DNA of 64,000 nucleotides. It comes from Gammaproteobacteria bacterium (GTDB lineage: Bacteria; Pseudomonadota; Gammaproteobacteria; Burkholderiales; Burkholderiaceae_C). The position numbers and the translations under genes were made by a program. The stretch covers positions 186,001-250,000 of the forward strand of contig JAHJWB010000015.1 of NCBI GenBank assembly GCA_018828125.1, read 5' to 3'. The notes beneath the pieces are model-generated. The model had not been told where the DNA came from. It was given only the letters and a program-made list of their open reading frames with translations, and did not search any database. This document shows, piece by piece, positions 39,285 through 47,204 of the stretch (the stretch's first letter is position 1; each line of letters starts with the position of its first letter).

Positions 39285-39682
39285 ATAAAGAAGAGCAGAT
39301 TGGCTTTCCGCGGTCCGAAAAAGATCGAAAAAAAATTCGCGAAAAATCTCTACACAAAATAGATTTTGGCCACAGAATTTTTCACTCATATGATTTTATT
39401 GCGTGCGATTTACGAGGATCTTATTTCATGGAGAGCATTTTTATTGATTGTAATTTTATATCTACCTCTTTAATTACTGCAATTTTTGCGAATTCTGTTT
39501 TTTTAAATTGTAATTTTTTATCTTGCTGCATACGCCATGCAAATTTTAAAGAGGCATTGTTGAGCGACTGCGTCATTCAGGACTGCGATTTTTTTCTTGC
39601 AGATTTTAGTGAAGCTGAATTTTTTCCCCATGATTTTGACCGAGCGACTTTGGTTGGGGCAAGTGGCTTAAGCGCTGGATAG
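39281..39682 (+). CDS. Pentapeptide-repeat protein, candidate immunity protein for the ParB-like Rhs tip
   Basis: A 133-residue protein. Its ATG overlaps the stop of the restored rhs frame (ATGA), the usual arrangement of an immunity gene. Residues about 35-115 show a pentapeptide pattern with Phe or Leu every five residues: YDFIACDLRGSYF, DCNFISTSL, NCNFLSCCIRHANF, DCDFFLADFSEAEF. This should fold as a right-handed beta-helix. The DNA is very rich in A and T compared with its flanks, suggesting recent transfer. Immunity is inferred from position; the partner toxin end is currently frameshifted. Confidence 0.7.
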   Translation: MNKEEQIGFPRSEKDRKKIREKSLHKIDFGHRIFHSYDFIACDLRGSYFMESIFIDCNFISTSLITAIFANSVFLNCNFLSCCIRHANFKEALLSDCVIQDCDFFLADFSEAEFFPHDFDRATLVGASGLSAG

Positions 39683-39728
39683 GAACATCCAGTGACGCAC
39701 AAGATATAGAAAAATATTACCCAAGCTT

Positions 39729-40212
39729 GTGAAGACCTTGCGGGGCTTGGGCGGCAACCAAGCCGAAAACCACGCTGGAGCAAGACCTACCCCGCCACGA
39801 GCGAGAAATGCTGCACCACGCCCCGAAAGAGGTGCTGCAACCGGGCTACCAGCTGTCAGCGCTGCTGCCCCAGGAGATGCCGGGGCAAGTGCAGGAATCG
39901 ATCCAAGCCCTCAAGGACGCCCAAGCCCAAGCGGAAGAAGCTCACCCTCTGAGCATCCGGCACATGTTGACGGACCATCTGGGCACGCCCATTGCGCTGG
40001 TCAATGCGAACGGGAACCAAGCAGGACAAGTGGCTTGGGCTGCCAGGTACGGAGCTTGGGGCGAAATCAAAGAGGAATACAACCCCGATCACATTCACCA
40101 ACCGATCCGGTTCCAGGGGCAGCAGCTCGACCAGGAGACGGGGCTGCATTACAACCGGTTCAGGTACTACGACCCAACCGTGGGGCAGTATGTGACTCAG
40201 GATCCTATTGGG
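39729..40212 (+). repeat. Direct repeat, copy 2 (rhs core of the orphan tip)
   Basis: Duplicated rhs core matching 38281-38763 at both DNA and protein level. It carries one extra base near 39768: the frame begun by VKTLRGLGGNQAEN is lost and resumes in another frame as LEQDLPRHEREMLHH. It therefore cannot be read from its own beginning and acts as a homology arm for exchange with the main gene. Confidence 0.85.
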
Positions 40213-40656
40213 TTGGGCGGTGGAATAAATAATATGAAATTCCCAAATAGTCCTCTAACCGTCTCAGACCCACTGGGGCTGAATCCGACTTCGGGGCCAA
40301 ACCCTCCGCTTGACATTGGAAAGGCAGAGGGCTGGTGGGATAAGGTTACTGGTGTTTTGAAATGGAAAGAAAATGTAGAAGAAGAAAAAAAGGTAAAAAT
40401 AGAAGGTGCAATACTATCGTGTAAAAGAGCCGCCGAAAGAGAGAAAAGATATGAGGAGGGGCGTCAAAATAAGTTAGAAGACGCTGCTGCGGTTGTTCGC
40501 GATGGTATGGGAAATGAGATCAGTGAGGTAGTCCAATTGGGTAAGGATCTAAATTCGCTAGGCAAAGTGTATGGATATGTGACTTCAAGTACCCCTGACT
40601 GCGCTACGTTGCTGAATCCGGAAAACGCTGCACCTTCGATAAATTTCTTTAAATAA
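39808..40656 (+). CDS. Orphan Rhs C-terminal toxin tip (silent cassette)
   Basis: An open frame of 282 residues that starts inside a duplicated piece of the Rhs core (MLHHAPKEVLQPGYQLSALL) and runs through HMLTDHLGTPIALVNANGN and RFRYYDPTVGQYVTQDPIGL to a second boundary, SDPLGL, near residue 160. The last 120 residues are a different tip from the main gene, charged and helical (GWWDKVTGVLKWKENVEEEKK), with no domain I recognise. There is no PAAR or shell, so it is not a full toxin; it matches the known pattern of displaced Rhs tips that can recombine into the main gene. Coupled to the next gene by TAATG. Confidence 0.75.
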   Translation: MLHHAPKEVLQPGYQLSALLPQEMPGQVQESIQALKDAQAQAEEAHPLSIRHMLTDHLGTPIALVNANGNQAGQVAWAARYGAWGEIKEEYNPDHIHQPIRFQGQQLDQETGLHYNRFRYYDPTVGQYVTQDPIGLGGGINNMKFPNSPLTVSDPLGLNPTSGPNPPLDIGKAEGWWDKVTGVLKWKENVEEEKKVKIEGAILSCKRAAEREKRYEEGRQNKLEDAAAVVRDGMGNEISEVVQLGKDLNSLGKVYGYVTSSTPDCATLLNPENAAPSINFFK

Positions 40657-41114
40657 TGAAATATTTTTTTATGACCGTACTCTTCTGGGTAACTACTTCT
40701 TTGTTTTTTACGTTCGCAGGGCGGTATTTTGAATTTAATTCCTTGGATCTTTATGTTGCATTTCAGGGGGTGCGAATAATTTTTTCATATTTTTTGGATT
40801 CTCTTATTATTTTTTCTGTGTTTGTTATGGCGCTGAATCCTTACCGTGTGAAAAAAATAATATTTTTTATCTTTTCTGTTGCTCTTGCCCTCATTCCCGC
40901 GTTTCCCTTGTTGCAAGCTTTCGGCTTTGGTGAAGGATTTGTGATTTGTGACAAGGAATATTTTCCTGAGAAGGAATTTTCCTATGATTTTTGCAAGTTT
41001 TATGGACAGGGCTTAATTAACCTGATTTTGAGTTTGCTATTCACAATTTTCTTTGTCTTGGCAATTGATCTTGTGACAAAAGCCATTAAATCAATTCATA
41101 GGGAAAATCAATAG
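40656..41114 (+). CDS. Small four-helix membrane protein, candidate immunity for the orphan Rhs tip
   Basis: A 152-residue, strongly hydrophobic protein with about four membrane helices: 5-22, 40-60, 67-90 and 118-142. Its ATG overlaps the stop of the orphan tip (TAATG), the typical toxin-immunity spacing. The DNA is markedly rich in A and T. No family is recognised. A membrane immunity protein would suit a toxin that acts on the inner membrane or in the periplasm, but the toxin activity is unknown, so this is inference from position. Confidence 0.6.
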   Translation: MKYFFMTVLFWVTTSLFFTFAGRYFEFNSLDLYVAFQGVRIIFSYFLDSLIIFSVFVMALNPYRVKKIIFFIFSVALALIPAFPLLQAFGFGEGFVICDKEYFPEKEFSYDFCKFYGQGLINLILSLLFTIFFVLAIDLVTKAIKSIHRENQ

Positions 41115-41300
41115 TTTTGTCGTCGGCGGGAGCGCCTTTGGCGCTACGGGGTAGCCCTGTTGCCGCAGGCGACGCTCAACATCAAGACGCTGGCGCAGGC
41201 GATGAAAGAGCTGTACCAGACGTATCCGCACCGGTTTCATGAGCGACCACCTGATCGCTGGGATGCGAAAGATAACCAACCCTCACAGGTCTTCGGGCAC
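41115..41300 (+). other. Coding-like remnant at the right edge of the Rhs island
   Basis: A short open stretch without a start codon reads LWRYGVALLPQATLNIKTLA and then ELYQTYPHRFHERP before entering the 3' end of the antisense GGDEF-EAL gene. Base composition returns to the genome average here. It may be the end of a lost gene or transposase, but I cannot assign it. Confidence 0.3.
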
Positions 41301-43382
41301 TCATTGATTCGTCTTGTGATTCATCAGCCACCCCCTTGCTGCCTCCCCCTCCATCGGCACCGACATCACAAACCCCTGGATCAAATCGCACCCCAGCCCC
41401 GCCAAAAGCCCCACCTGTTCCTCCGTCTCCACCCCCTCCGCCACGGTCTTCAGCTGCAGGCTGTGTCCCATCTGAATAATGGCGGTGACGATGGCGACGT
41501 CGTCTGCGTTGCCGGGGGTATCGGCCACAAATGACCGGTCGATCTTGAGCTTATCGATGGGGTAGCGCTTGAGGTACGCCAGGGATGAGTAGCCTGTCCC
41601 AAAGTCGTCAATCGAGATGCCCACGCCCAGCGCTTTGAGGGCGTTGAGCGTGTCCAGCACCTGCCCGGTCTGGTGCATCAGCACGGACTCGGTCAACTCG
41701 ATTTCCAGGTAGTGCGGCGCTAATCCGGTTTCGCGCAGCACGGCGGCGATTTCTGCGGCGACGTCGCGTTGGCGGAACTCGATGGCGGACAGGTTGACGG
41801 CGACGGGCACCATGGCAAGGCCCTGGTCTTGCCATTCCTTGAGCTGGCGGCAGGCTTCGCGCATGACCCAGCGGCCGATGGGGGTGATGAGGCCTCGGGA
41901 TTCGGAGAAGGTGATGAACTCGTCGGGCCCTACCAGGCCGCGTTCGGGGTGGCGCCAGCGCACCAGGGCTTCGATGCCCTGCAATGCGCCATCAGCCAGA
42001 CGCACCTGCGGCTGGTAGTGCAGCTCGAATGCGTTGTTGGCTATAGCATCGCGCAGCAACCGTTCGTGACGCAGGATGTCGAGCGCGCTGGCGTCCATGC
42101 TGGGGTCGTAAAACTGGCGGTTGCCGCGCCCGCTCTCCTTGGCGTGGTGCATGGCGGCGTCGGCGCAGCGCAGCAGCAGGTCGGCGCTGTTGCCATGCTC
42201 GGGGTACAGCGCGATGCCGATGGAGGGCGAGATCGTCAGCGGTAACTGGTCGACGGTGAAGACGCCATTCATCGATGCCAGCAGCTTGTCGGCAACCAAT
42301 GCGGCATCGTCGGGGTTAGTTACGTCAGTCAGCACCACTACAAACTCGTCGCCGCCAATGCGCGCCACCACGTCGGCATCACGCACGCCCAGCCGCAGGC
42401 GTTCGGCCACGTTGCACAGCAGTTGGTCGCCGGCATGGTGGCCCAGGGAGTCGTTCACCGTTTTGAAGTGGTCCAGGTTCACGAACAGCACGGCCGCGCG
42501 GCCATGGCGCCTTCGGGCCAGCGACAGCACCTGCGACAACTGCTCCATCAAAAAATGCCGGTTGGGCAGCTGCGTGAGGGTGTCGTGCAAGGCAATGAAT
42601 GCCTCCCGCTCTTGCGCCTGCTTGCGCACGGTGATGTCACGCACCACCACGATGCGGTAGTCCGCATGATGCAGGGGCATGGTCTTGCCGACCACTTCGA
42701 CCGGGATGGCGTGGCCTTCTTTGTGGCAGATCGTGACTTCGTAGGGGTCTTCTCGCCCGCTGCGGGTGTAGTCGAGCGCAGTTGCGCGCCATTCGGGGCT
42801 GATGAAATTGAAGATCGACAGGCCGATCACCTCGTGCAGTGCATAGCCCGTCAGGCGGTACAGCGCTTCGTTTCCGTCGGTGATGATGCCGTCGCGGTGA
42901 AACACAATGGCTTCGTCTGTGGCCTCGGTGAACTTGCGCATGCGCTCTTCGCTTTGGCGCACCGTGCGCTCTGCACGCCAGCGTTCGGTGATGTCGGTAA
43001 TCAACACAAACGAGCCAATCTGCTGCGCCCCGTCCGTCGCAAAGTGCGGTATGAGGTTGACCTCGATCATGCGTGCTTCGCCATTGGGCAGCGTCTGCTC
43101 GCGGGTGTATTTGACATGCTCGCCGTGGGTACACCGCTCGACATGGGGCTCGATGGCTGCCCAGGCTTTGTCGCCAATCGCCTGCTGAACGGTGAGGCCC
43201 AGGATCGACGCGGTGCTATGGCCGTTGTAGGCTGCGTACCCTTGGTTGGCAAACTGGCAGCGAAGCGCGGGCACGTCGTAATAGGCCATCAACGCGGGCA
43301 CCGAATCGGCAATCAGGCGCAGCAATGAGTCGCTGGGACCTCCCTGGCCGGGGGGATTGGCTGCGTTGGATGAATCTGGCAT
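41301..43382 (-). CDS. PAS-PAS-GGDEF-EAL cyclic di-GMP signalling protein
   Basis: A soluble 693-residue protein. Two PAS domains (about 15-130 and 145-255; each ends in a PAC-like segment, e.g. FVLITDITERWRAERT and RIVVVRDITVRKQAQ) precede a GGDEF domain with intact RIGGDEF and an RDAD I-site, then a full EAL domain with GIEALVRW, NLSAIEF, ELTESVLM, IDDFGTGYSSLAYLK and AEGVETEEQ. Both cyclase and phosphodiesterase sites look intact, so it may be bifunctional or switch by PAS input. No cofactor can be named for the PAS domains. It is divergent from dbpA. Confidence 0.93.
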   Translation of the reverse strand: MPDSSNAANPPGQGGPSDSLLRLIADSVPALMAYYDVPALRCQFANQGYAAYNGHSTASILGLTVQQAIGDKAWAAIEPHVERCTHGEHVKYTREQTLPNGEARMIEVNLIPHFATDGAQQIGSFVLITDITERWRAERTVRQSEERMRKFTEATDEAIVFHRDGIITDGNEALYRLTGYALHEVIGLSIFNFISPEWRATALDYTRSGREDPYEVTICHKEGHAIPVEVVGKTMPLHHADYRIVVVRDITVRKQAQEREAFIALHDTLTQLPNRHFLMEQLSQVLSLARRRHGRAAVLFVNLDHFKTVNDSLGHHAGDQLLCNVAERLRLGVRDADVVARIGGDEFVVVLTDVTNPDDAALVADKLLASMNGVFTVDQLPLTISPSIGIALYPEHGNSADLLLRCADAAMHHAKESGRGNRQFYDPSMDASALDILRHERLLRDAIANNAFELHYQPQVRLADGALQGIEALVRWRHPERGLVGPDEFITFSESRGLITPIGRWVMREACRQLKEWQDQGLAMVPVAVNLSAIEFRQRDVAAEIAAVLRETGLAPHYLEIELTESVLMHQTGQVLDTLNALKALGVGISIDDFGTGYSSLAYLKRYPIDKLKIDRSFVADTPGNADDVAIVTAIIQMGHSLQLKTVAEGVETEEQVGLLAGLGCDLIQGFVMSVPMEGEAARGWLMNHKTNQ

Positions 43383-43488
43383 GGACCACTCGGTACTTGT
43401 TCAATTGTTATAGCCGATACGCCTTACGTGTGCGTAAGGTAGTTGCCCGGATACCGGGCCTCAAAAGCCGGGGCCGGATAATCGGGCC

Positions 43489-44907
43489 ATGACCTCCAAA
43501 GAAACCCAAGCCAGCACTGATTTCAGCACGCTGGCCCTGAACCCCGCCACGCTGGCCAACCTGCAGCAGCTGGGTTACACCCAAATGACGCCCATCCAGG
43601 CGGCCAGCCTGCCGCCCGCCTTGCTGGGCAAGGATCTGATCGCCCAGGCCAGCACCGGCAGTGGCAAAACCGCCGCGTTTGCGCTGGCCCTGCTGGCCAA
43701 CCTCAATCCTCGCCGTTTTGCCGTGCAATCGCTGGTGCTGTGTCCCACGCGCGAACTGGCCGACCAGGTCAGCACCGAGATCCGCCGCCTGGCGCGGGCC
43801 GAAGAGAACATCAAGGTCGTGACCCTGTGTGGTGGCGTGCCGCTGCGCGCGCAGACGCTGAGCCTGGAGCACGGTGCCCACATCGTGGTGGGCACACCCG
43901 GCCGTGTGATGGACCACCTGGAGCGCCAGCACCTGAGCCTGGAAGCCTTGAACACCTTGGTGCTGGACGAGGCCGACCGCATGCTGGACATGGGCTTTTT
44001 CGATGACATCGTCACCGTGGCGCGCCAGTGTCCCAAAGAGCGCCAGACCCTGCTGTTCTCGGCCACTTACCCTGAAGGCATTGCCAAGCTCAGTGCCCAG
44101 TTCATGAAGACCCCCGTGCGGATCACGGTGCAGGCGCAGCATGCCGAGGGCAAGATCGAGCAGCGCTGGTACGAGGTGAAGAACAGCGAGCGCCTGCACG
44201 CGGTGTCGCAGTTGCTTAACCACTTCCGGCCTGAATCCTCGATTGCCTTTTGCAACACCAAGCAGCAGTGCCGCGACCTGGTGGGCGTGCTGCAGGCGCA
44301 GGGCTTCAGCGCGCTGGCGTTGTTTGGAGAACTGGAGCAACGCGAGCGCGACCAGGTGTTGGTGCAGTTTGCCAACCGCAGTTGCTCGGTGCTGGTGGCC
44401 ACCGACGTGGCTGCGCGGGGCCTCGACATCGCCAACCTGGCCGCGGTCATCAACGTGGACGTGACGCCCGACCCCGAGGTGCACATCCACCGCATCGGCC
44501 GCACCGGCCGGGGCGATGCCGAGGGCCTGGCGCTGAACCTGGCCAGCCTGTCCGAGATGGGCTTCGTCGGGAAGATCGAGGTGCTGCAGGGTCGCGAGTC
44601 GCGCTGGTCGCCGTTGACCGACCTCACCCCCACAGGCAGTGGCCCCCTCGTGCCACCCATGGTCACTATCCAGATCATTGGCGGCCGCAAGGAGAAGATC
44701 CGCGCAGGCGACGTGCTGGGCGCGCTGACCGGCGAGATGGGCTACACCCGTGAGCAGATCGGCAAGATCAACGTGAATGACTTCTCCACCTACGTGGCAG
44801 TGGACCGCACCATTGGGGCGCAGGCCGCCCAGCGGCTGAACCAAGGCCGTGTGAAGGGGAAAACCGTGAAGGCGCGGCTGGTGACGGGGAACCAGGAATT
44901 TGAGTGA
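43489..44907 (+). CDS. dbpA: ATP-dependent RNA helicase DbpA
   Basis: DEAD-box helicase of 472 residues that remodels 23S rRNA during large-subunit assembly. All core motifs are present: Q motif with MTPIQ, ASTGSGKTAAF, PTRELADQ, GTPGRVMD, LDEADRMLDMGF, FSATYP, ATDVAARGLD and HRIGRTGRGD. The C-terminal 75 residues (VTIQIIGGRKEKIRAGDVLGALTGE, ending KGKTVKARLV) form the DbpA RNA-binding domain, which separates it from RhlE or SrmB. It has its own promoter region of about 105 bases shared with the divergent GGDEF-EAL gene. Confidence 0.95.
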   Translation: MTSKETQASTDFSTLALNPATLANLQQLGYTQMTPIQAASLPPALLGKDLIAQASTGSGKTAAFALALLANLNPRRFAVQSLVLCPTRELADQVSTEIRRLARAEENIKVVTLCGGVPLRAQTLSLEHGAHIVVGTPGRVMDHLERQHLSLEALNTLVLDEADRMLDMGFFDDIVTVARQCPKERQTLLFSATYPEGIAKLSAQFMKTPVRITVQAQHAEGKIEQRWYEVKNSERLHAVSQLLNHFRPESSIAFCNTKQQCRDLVGVLQAQGFSALALFGELEQRERDQVLVQFANRSCSVLVATDVAARGLDIANLAAVINVDVTPDPEVHIHRIGRTGRGDAEGLALNLASLSEMGFVGKIEVLQGRESRWSPLTDLTPTGSGPLVPPMVTIQIIGGRKEKIRAGDVLGALTGEMGYTREQIGKINVNDFSTYVAVDRTIGAQAAQRLNQGRVKGKTVKARLVTGNQEFE

Positions 44908-44953
44908 AATTGGCCGCTAGCGCTTATCTGGTAAGCGCAAGTAGCTATTAAAT
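44906..44953 (+). repeat. Dispersed hairpin repeat, copy B
   Basis: Directly at the dbpA stop: GGCCGCTAGCGCTTATCT followed by GGTAAGCGCAAGTAGCTATT. The AGCGCTT and AAGCGC arms form the conserved stem. Probably acts at the dbpA 3' end. Confidence 0.75.
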
Positions 44954-45072
44954 ATGTAGTGCATCGCCGTAGATCGGCTTGCGCGGCGTGGGCGGACGTC
45001 GGCAGTCCTTTTGTGGTGCGGGTCGGACTGCGCCATCGTGGGCTAAACCAGCCGACCAAGGTTTGGGCACGA

Positions 45073-45130
45073 TTTTTAGCCAATTGGCCTCTAGCGCTTG
45101 TCCAGTAAGCGCTAGCAGCTATCAATTTTT
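45073..45130 (+). repeat. Dispersed hairpin repeat, copy C
   Basis: GGCCTCTAGCGCTTGTCC followed by AGTAAGCGCTAGCAGCTATC; the AGCGCTT/AAGCGCT stem is perfect. It lies between the convergent dbpA and ankyrin genes, 120 bases after copy B. The rest of the 280-base gap holds nothing I recognise. Confidence 0.8.
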
Positions 45131-45189
45131 GCGCATCACTAATGTTGGTCGGATTGGCGTCGCCTCACCGGGCGCCCCGCCAACAGGGG

Positions 45190-45885
45190 TCAGCGCGTCG
45201 CACCCGCAGCCTGCAGCATCTGCACCATTTCGTTGTAGCCCCGCTGGCGCGCCAGTTGCAGCGGTGTGTTCCCTTGCCGGTCTGTCAGCGCATGGCTGGC
45301 GCCGGCCTGCAGCAAAGCTTGCAACGTGGCCTGGTGGCGTGGGCCGCCGTTGCCTAGCACGATGGACTCGATGAGCGCCGTCCAGTGCAGGTTGTTTACA
45401 TGGTCCAGCGGCGCACCGGCGGCAATCAGCTGGCGCACCACACCGTCGTGCCCCAGGTGGGCCGCCGCGATCAAGGCTGTGCCGTCGTAGCGGCTGGTCA
45501 CCTGTTTGGCGCTGGCGCCCAGTTGCAGCAGCAGGCGCAGCGTGGCTTCGTCGTCGGCCACGGCGGCAATGGTCACGGCGTCGTAGCGGTCGTTTTCCAG
45601 CAGGTCCAAGCCCGCGCCCGCTTTGGCGAGGGCGCGGACGGCTTCGACCTGCCGGGCGAACGTGGCCACATGCAGCGGCGTGCGTCCCTGTGCGTCGCGG
45701 GTGTTCAGATCGGCCCGTGCGGCCAGCAATTTCGTCAGCGCGGGCATGTCGCCCCGTGCGGCAGCGGCGTGCAGGCCCTGGTAAGCCGCTGATTCAGCAG
45801 CCGTGGGAGGCACCTGGGCGATGGCGGGGAGGGTGCCGGTCAGCAGCGCTGCGGACAGCGCGATTGCAAGGTTCCATGGCTTCAG
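45190..45885 (-). CDS. Periplasmic ankyrin-repeat protein with apparent CTG start
   Basis: About five ankyrin repeats (QGRTPLHVATFARQVEAVRAL, YDGTALIAAAHLGHDGVVRQL, QGNTPLQLARQRGYNEMVQML) in a 231-residue protein. The first standard start, GTG at 45813, would miss an excellent signal peptide encoded just upstream: KPWNLAIALSAALLTG, then TLPAIAQ. The only plausible start for it is a CTG at 45885 preceded by GGAGG at five-base spacing. The protein is then exported, like AnkB-type proteins that sit beside catalase or heme proteins. Next upstream gene is a GlcG/HbpS-like protein. Function unknown; start assignment moderate. Confidence 0.75.
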   Translation of the reverse strand: MKPWNLAIALSAALLTGTLPAIAQVPPTAAESAAYQGLHAAAARGDMPALTKLLAARADLNTRDAQGRTPLHVATFARQVEAVRALAKAGAGLDLLENDRYDAVTIAAVADDEATLRLLLQLGASAKQVTSRYDGTALIAAAHLGHDGVVRQLIAAGAPLDHVNNLHWTALIESIVLGNGGPRHQATLQALLQAGASHALTDRQGNTPLQLARQRGYNEMVQMLQAAGATR

Positions 45886-45937
45886 GGGTGCCTCCGATGA
45901 TGTGCGTGCGTCAGGGTGTGTTGCGTGCCGGGGGACG

Positions 45938-46432
45938 TTACTTCAACCACTCTTGCACCTTGGCGATGCCCGCCACCGCACATTGCTCGTCCAGGTGGCC
46001 GCCAGGTGCGCCGCCCACGCCCACGGCGCCGATGACTTCATTGCCCACCTTTACTGGCACGCCACCGCCCAGCAGCAGGTAGCCAGGGATGTTGACCAGG
46101 TTGGCCGCCGCGGGGTTCTTCTGCGCGCCTTCCATCATGGCCAGCGTAGTGTTCTTGGCCGATGCCGAGGTGTAGGCCTTCAGGCGGCTGGCTTCCAGCG
46201 TGTGGGGGCCTGCGTTGTCGGCGCGCTGCACGGCGCGCACGGTGCCTGCGCGGTCCACCACGGTGGCGGTCACGTTGTAGCCGTTGGCACTGCAGGTGGC
46301 CACGGTCTGGGCCGCAATCTGCGTGGCCAGGTCCAGAGAGATGTTCTTTTCGGTGCGTACACCTTCGGCGCTGGCCGCTGTGGCGATCAGGGACAGGGTG
46401 AGGGCGGCGATGGTGGCGAGGCGGTTTTGCAT
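45938..46432 (-). CDS. Exported GlcG/HbpS-like heme-binding-family protein
   Basis: The ATG at 46432 (MQNRLATIAALTLSL) has GGAG upstream and gives 164 residues with a signal peptide cleaved after ATAASA. The mature part is a GlcG/HbpS domain: LATQIAAQTVATCSANGYNV, VDRAGTVRAVQRADNAGPHTLE and the glycine-rich PGYLLLGGGVPVKVGNEVIG. Members bind heme, corrinoid or act in sensing of oxidative stress; exact role here is unknown. It precedes the ankyrin gene by about 50 bases on the same strand, so a two-gene unit is likely. Confidence 0.85.
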   Translation of the reverse strand: MQNRLATIAALTLSLIATAASAEGVRTEKNISLDLATQIAAQTVATCSANGYNVTATVVDRAGTVRAVQRADNAGPHTLEASRLKAYTSASAKNTTLAMMEGAQKNPAAANLVNIPGYLLLGGGVPVKVGNEVIGAVGVGGAPGGHLDEQCAVAGIAKVQEWLK

Positions 46433-46571
46433 GGTGTTCTCCGGTGTTTGTGACGTCGGTGCCACCCTTTGTGGCGCCGTGGGAGAACTGTAGAAATTGC
46501 CGCCGCTTTCAGCCATTCGGGCGGCTACGCGCGGGCCTCCGTAGAACTACGGAAGGCTTTTGAAGGCCAGG

Positions 46572-47204
46572 TCAGGATGCTGCATCCACCAGCGCCGCGT
46601 ACCGCCGTATCAGCTGCGCAAGTGATTCGGCTCCCAGCTTGGCGAACAGGTTGGCTCGGTGCGTCTCCACCGTGCGGGGCGAGAGTTCGAGCGCGCGGCC
46701 GATTTCCTTGTTGGTCAGCCCCTCGACGATCAGCCCCAGCACCTCGCGCTCGCGGGCCGAGAGCTGCGCAAAACGTTCGCGCGCCTGCTGGTCGGCCTGG
46801 TGGCGCTCGCGCGAGCGCACATGCTGGCGCACGGCGTTCTGCAGGGCCTCGATCAGCACCTCGTCATCCACCGGTTTTTCCAGAAACTCCGCCGCGCCGG
46901 TTTTGAAGGCACGGCGGCACATCTCGACCGTGCCGTGGCCGGTCAGCAAAATCATCGGCTGGTCCACACCCTGCGCCAGCAGTTGCTCCAGCACCGCGAG
47001 GCCGCTGATGCCGGGCATGCGCACATCCAGCACGATGGCGCCGATGCTGGCGCGGTCAAAACCGGCCATGAACGCCTGTGGGTCAGCCCAGGTCTGCACA
47101 CGCAGGCCCACGGTGCTGATGAGCAGGGAGAGGCTGTCGCGCACGGCAGCGTCGTCGTCCACCAGATGGATCAGGGGCGAGAGAGAAGAGGCGTTATCAG
47201 TCAT
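46572..47204 (-). CDS. FixJ/LuxR-type response regulator
   Basis: A 210-residue regulator from the ATG at 47204 (MTDNASSLSPLIHL), which overlaps the kinase stop as ATGA. The receiver domain has acidic DDD at 16-18 and the phosphoacceptor Asp60 in IVLDVRMPG. The C-terminal LuxR-type HTH contains LSAREREVLGLIVEGLTNKEIG and LSPRTVETHRANLFAKL. It is the partner of the kinase encoded just upstream. Target genes cannot be told from the sequence; the receiver resembles the FixJ/TodT/DctD-like group. Confidence 0.92.
   Translation of the reverse strand: MTDNASSLSPLIHLVDDDAAVRDSLSLLISTVGLRVQTWADPQAFMAGFDRASIGAIVLDVRMPGISGLAVLEQLLAQGVDQPMILLTGHGTVEMCRRAFKTGAAEFLEKPVDDEVLIEALQNAVRQHVRSRERHQADQQARERFAQLSAREREVLGLIVEGLTNKEIGRALELSPRTVETHRANLFAKLGAESLAQLIRRYAALVDAAS

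Noticed and set aside
41160..41300. Insertion-sequence transposase remnant
   Set aside because: The frame vaguely recalls transposase C-terminal ends, but no inverted repeats, target duplication or catalytic motif is present.
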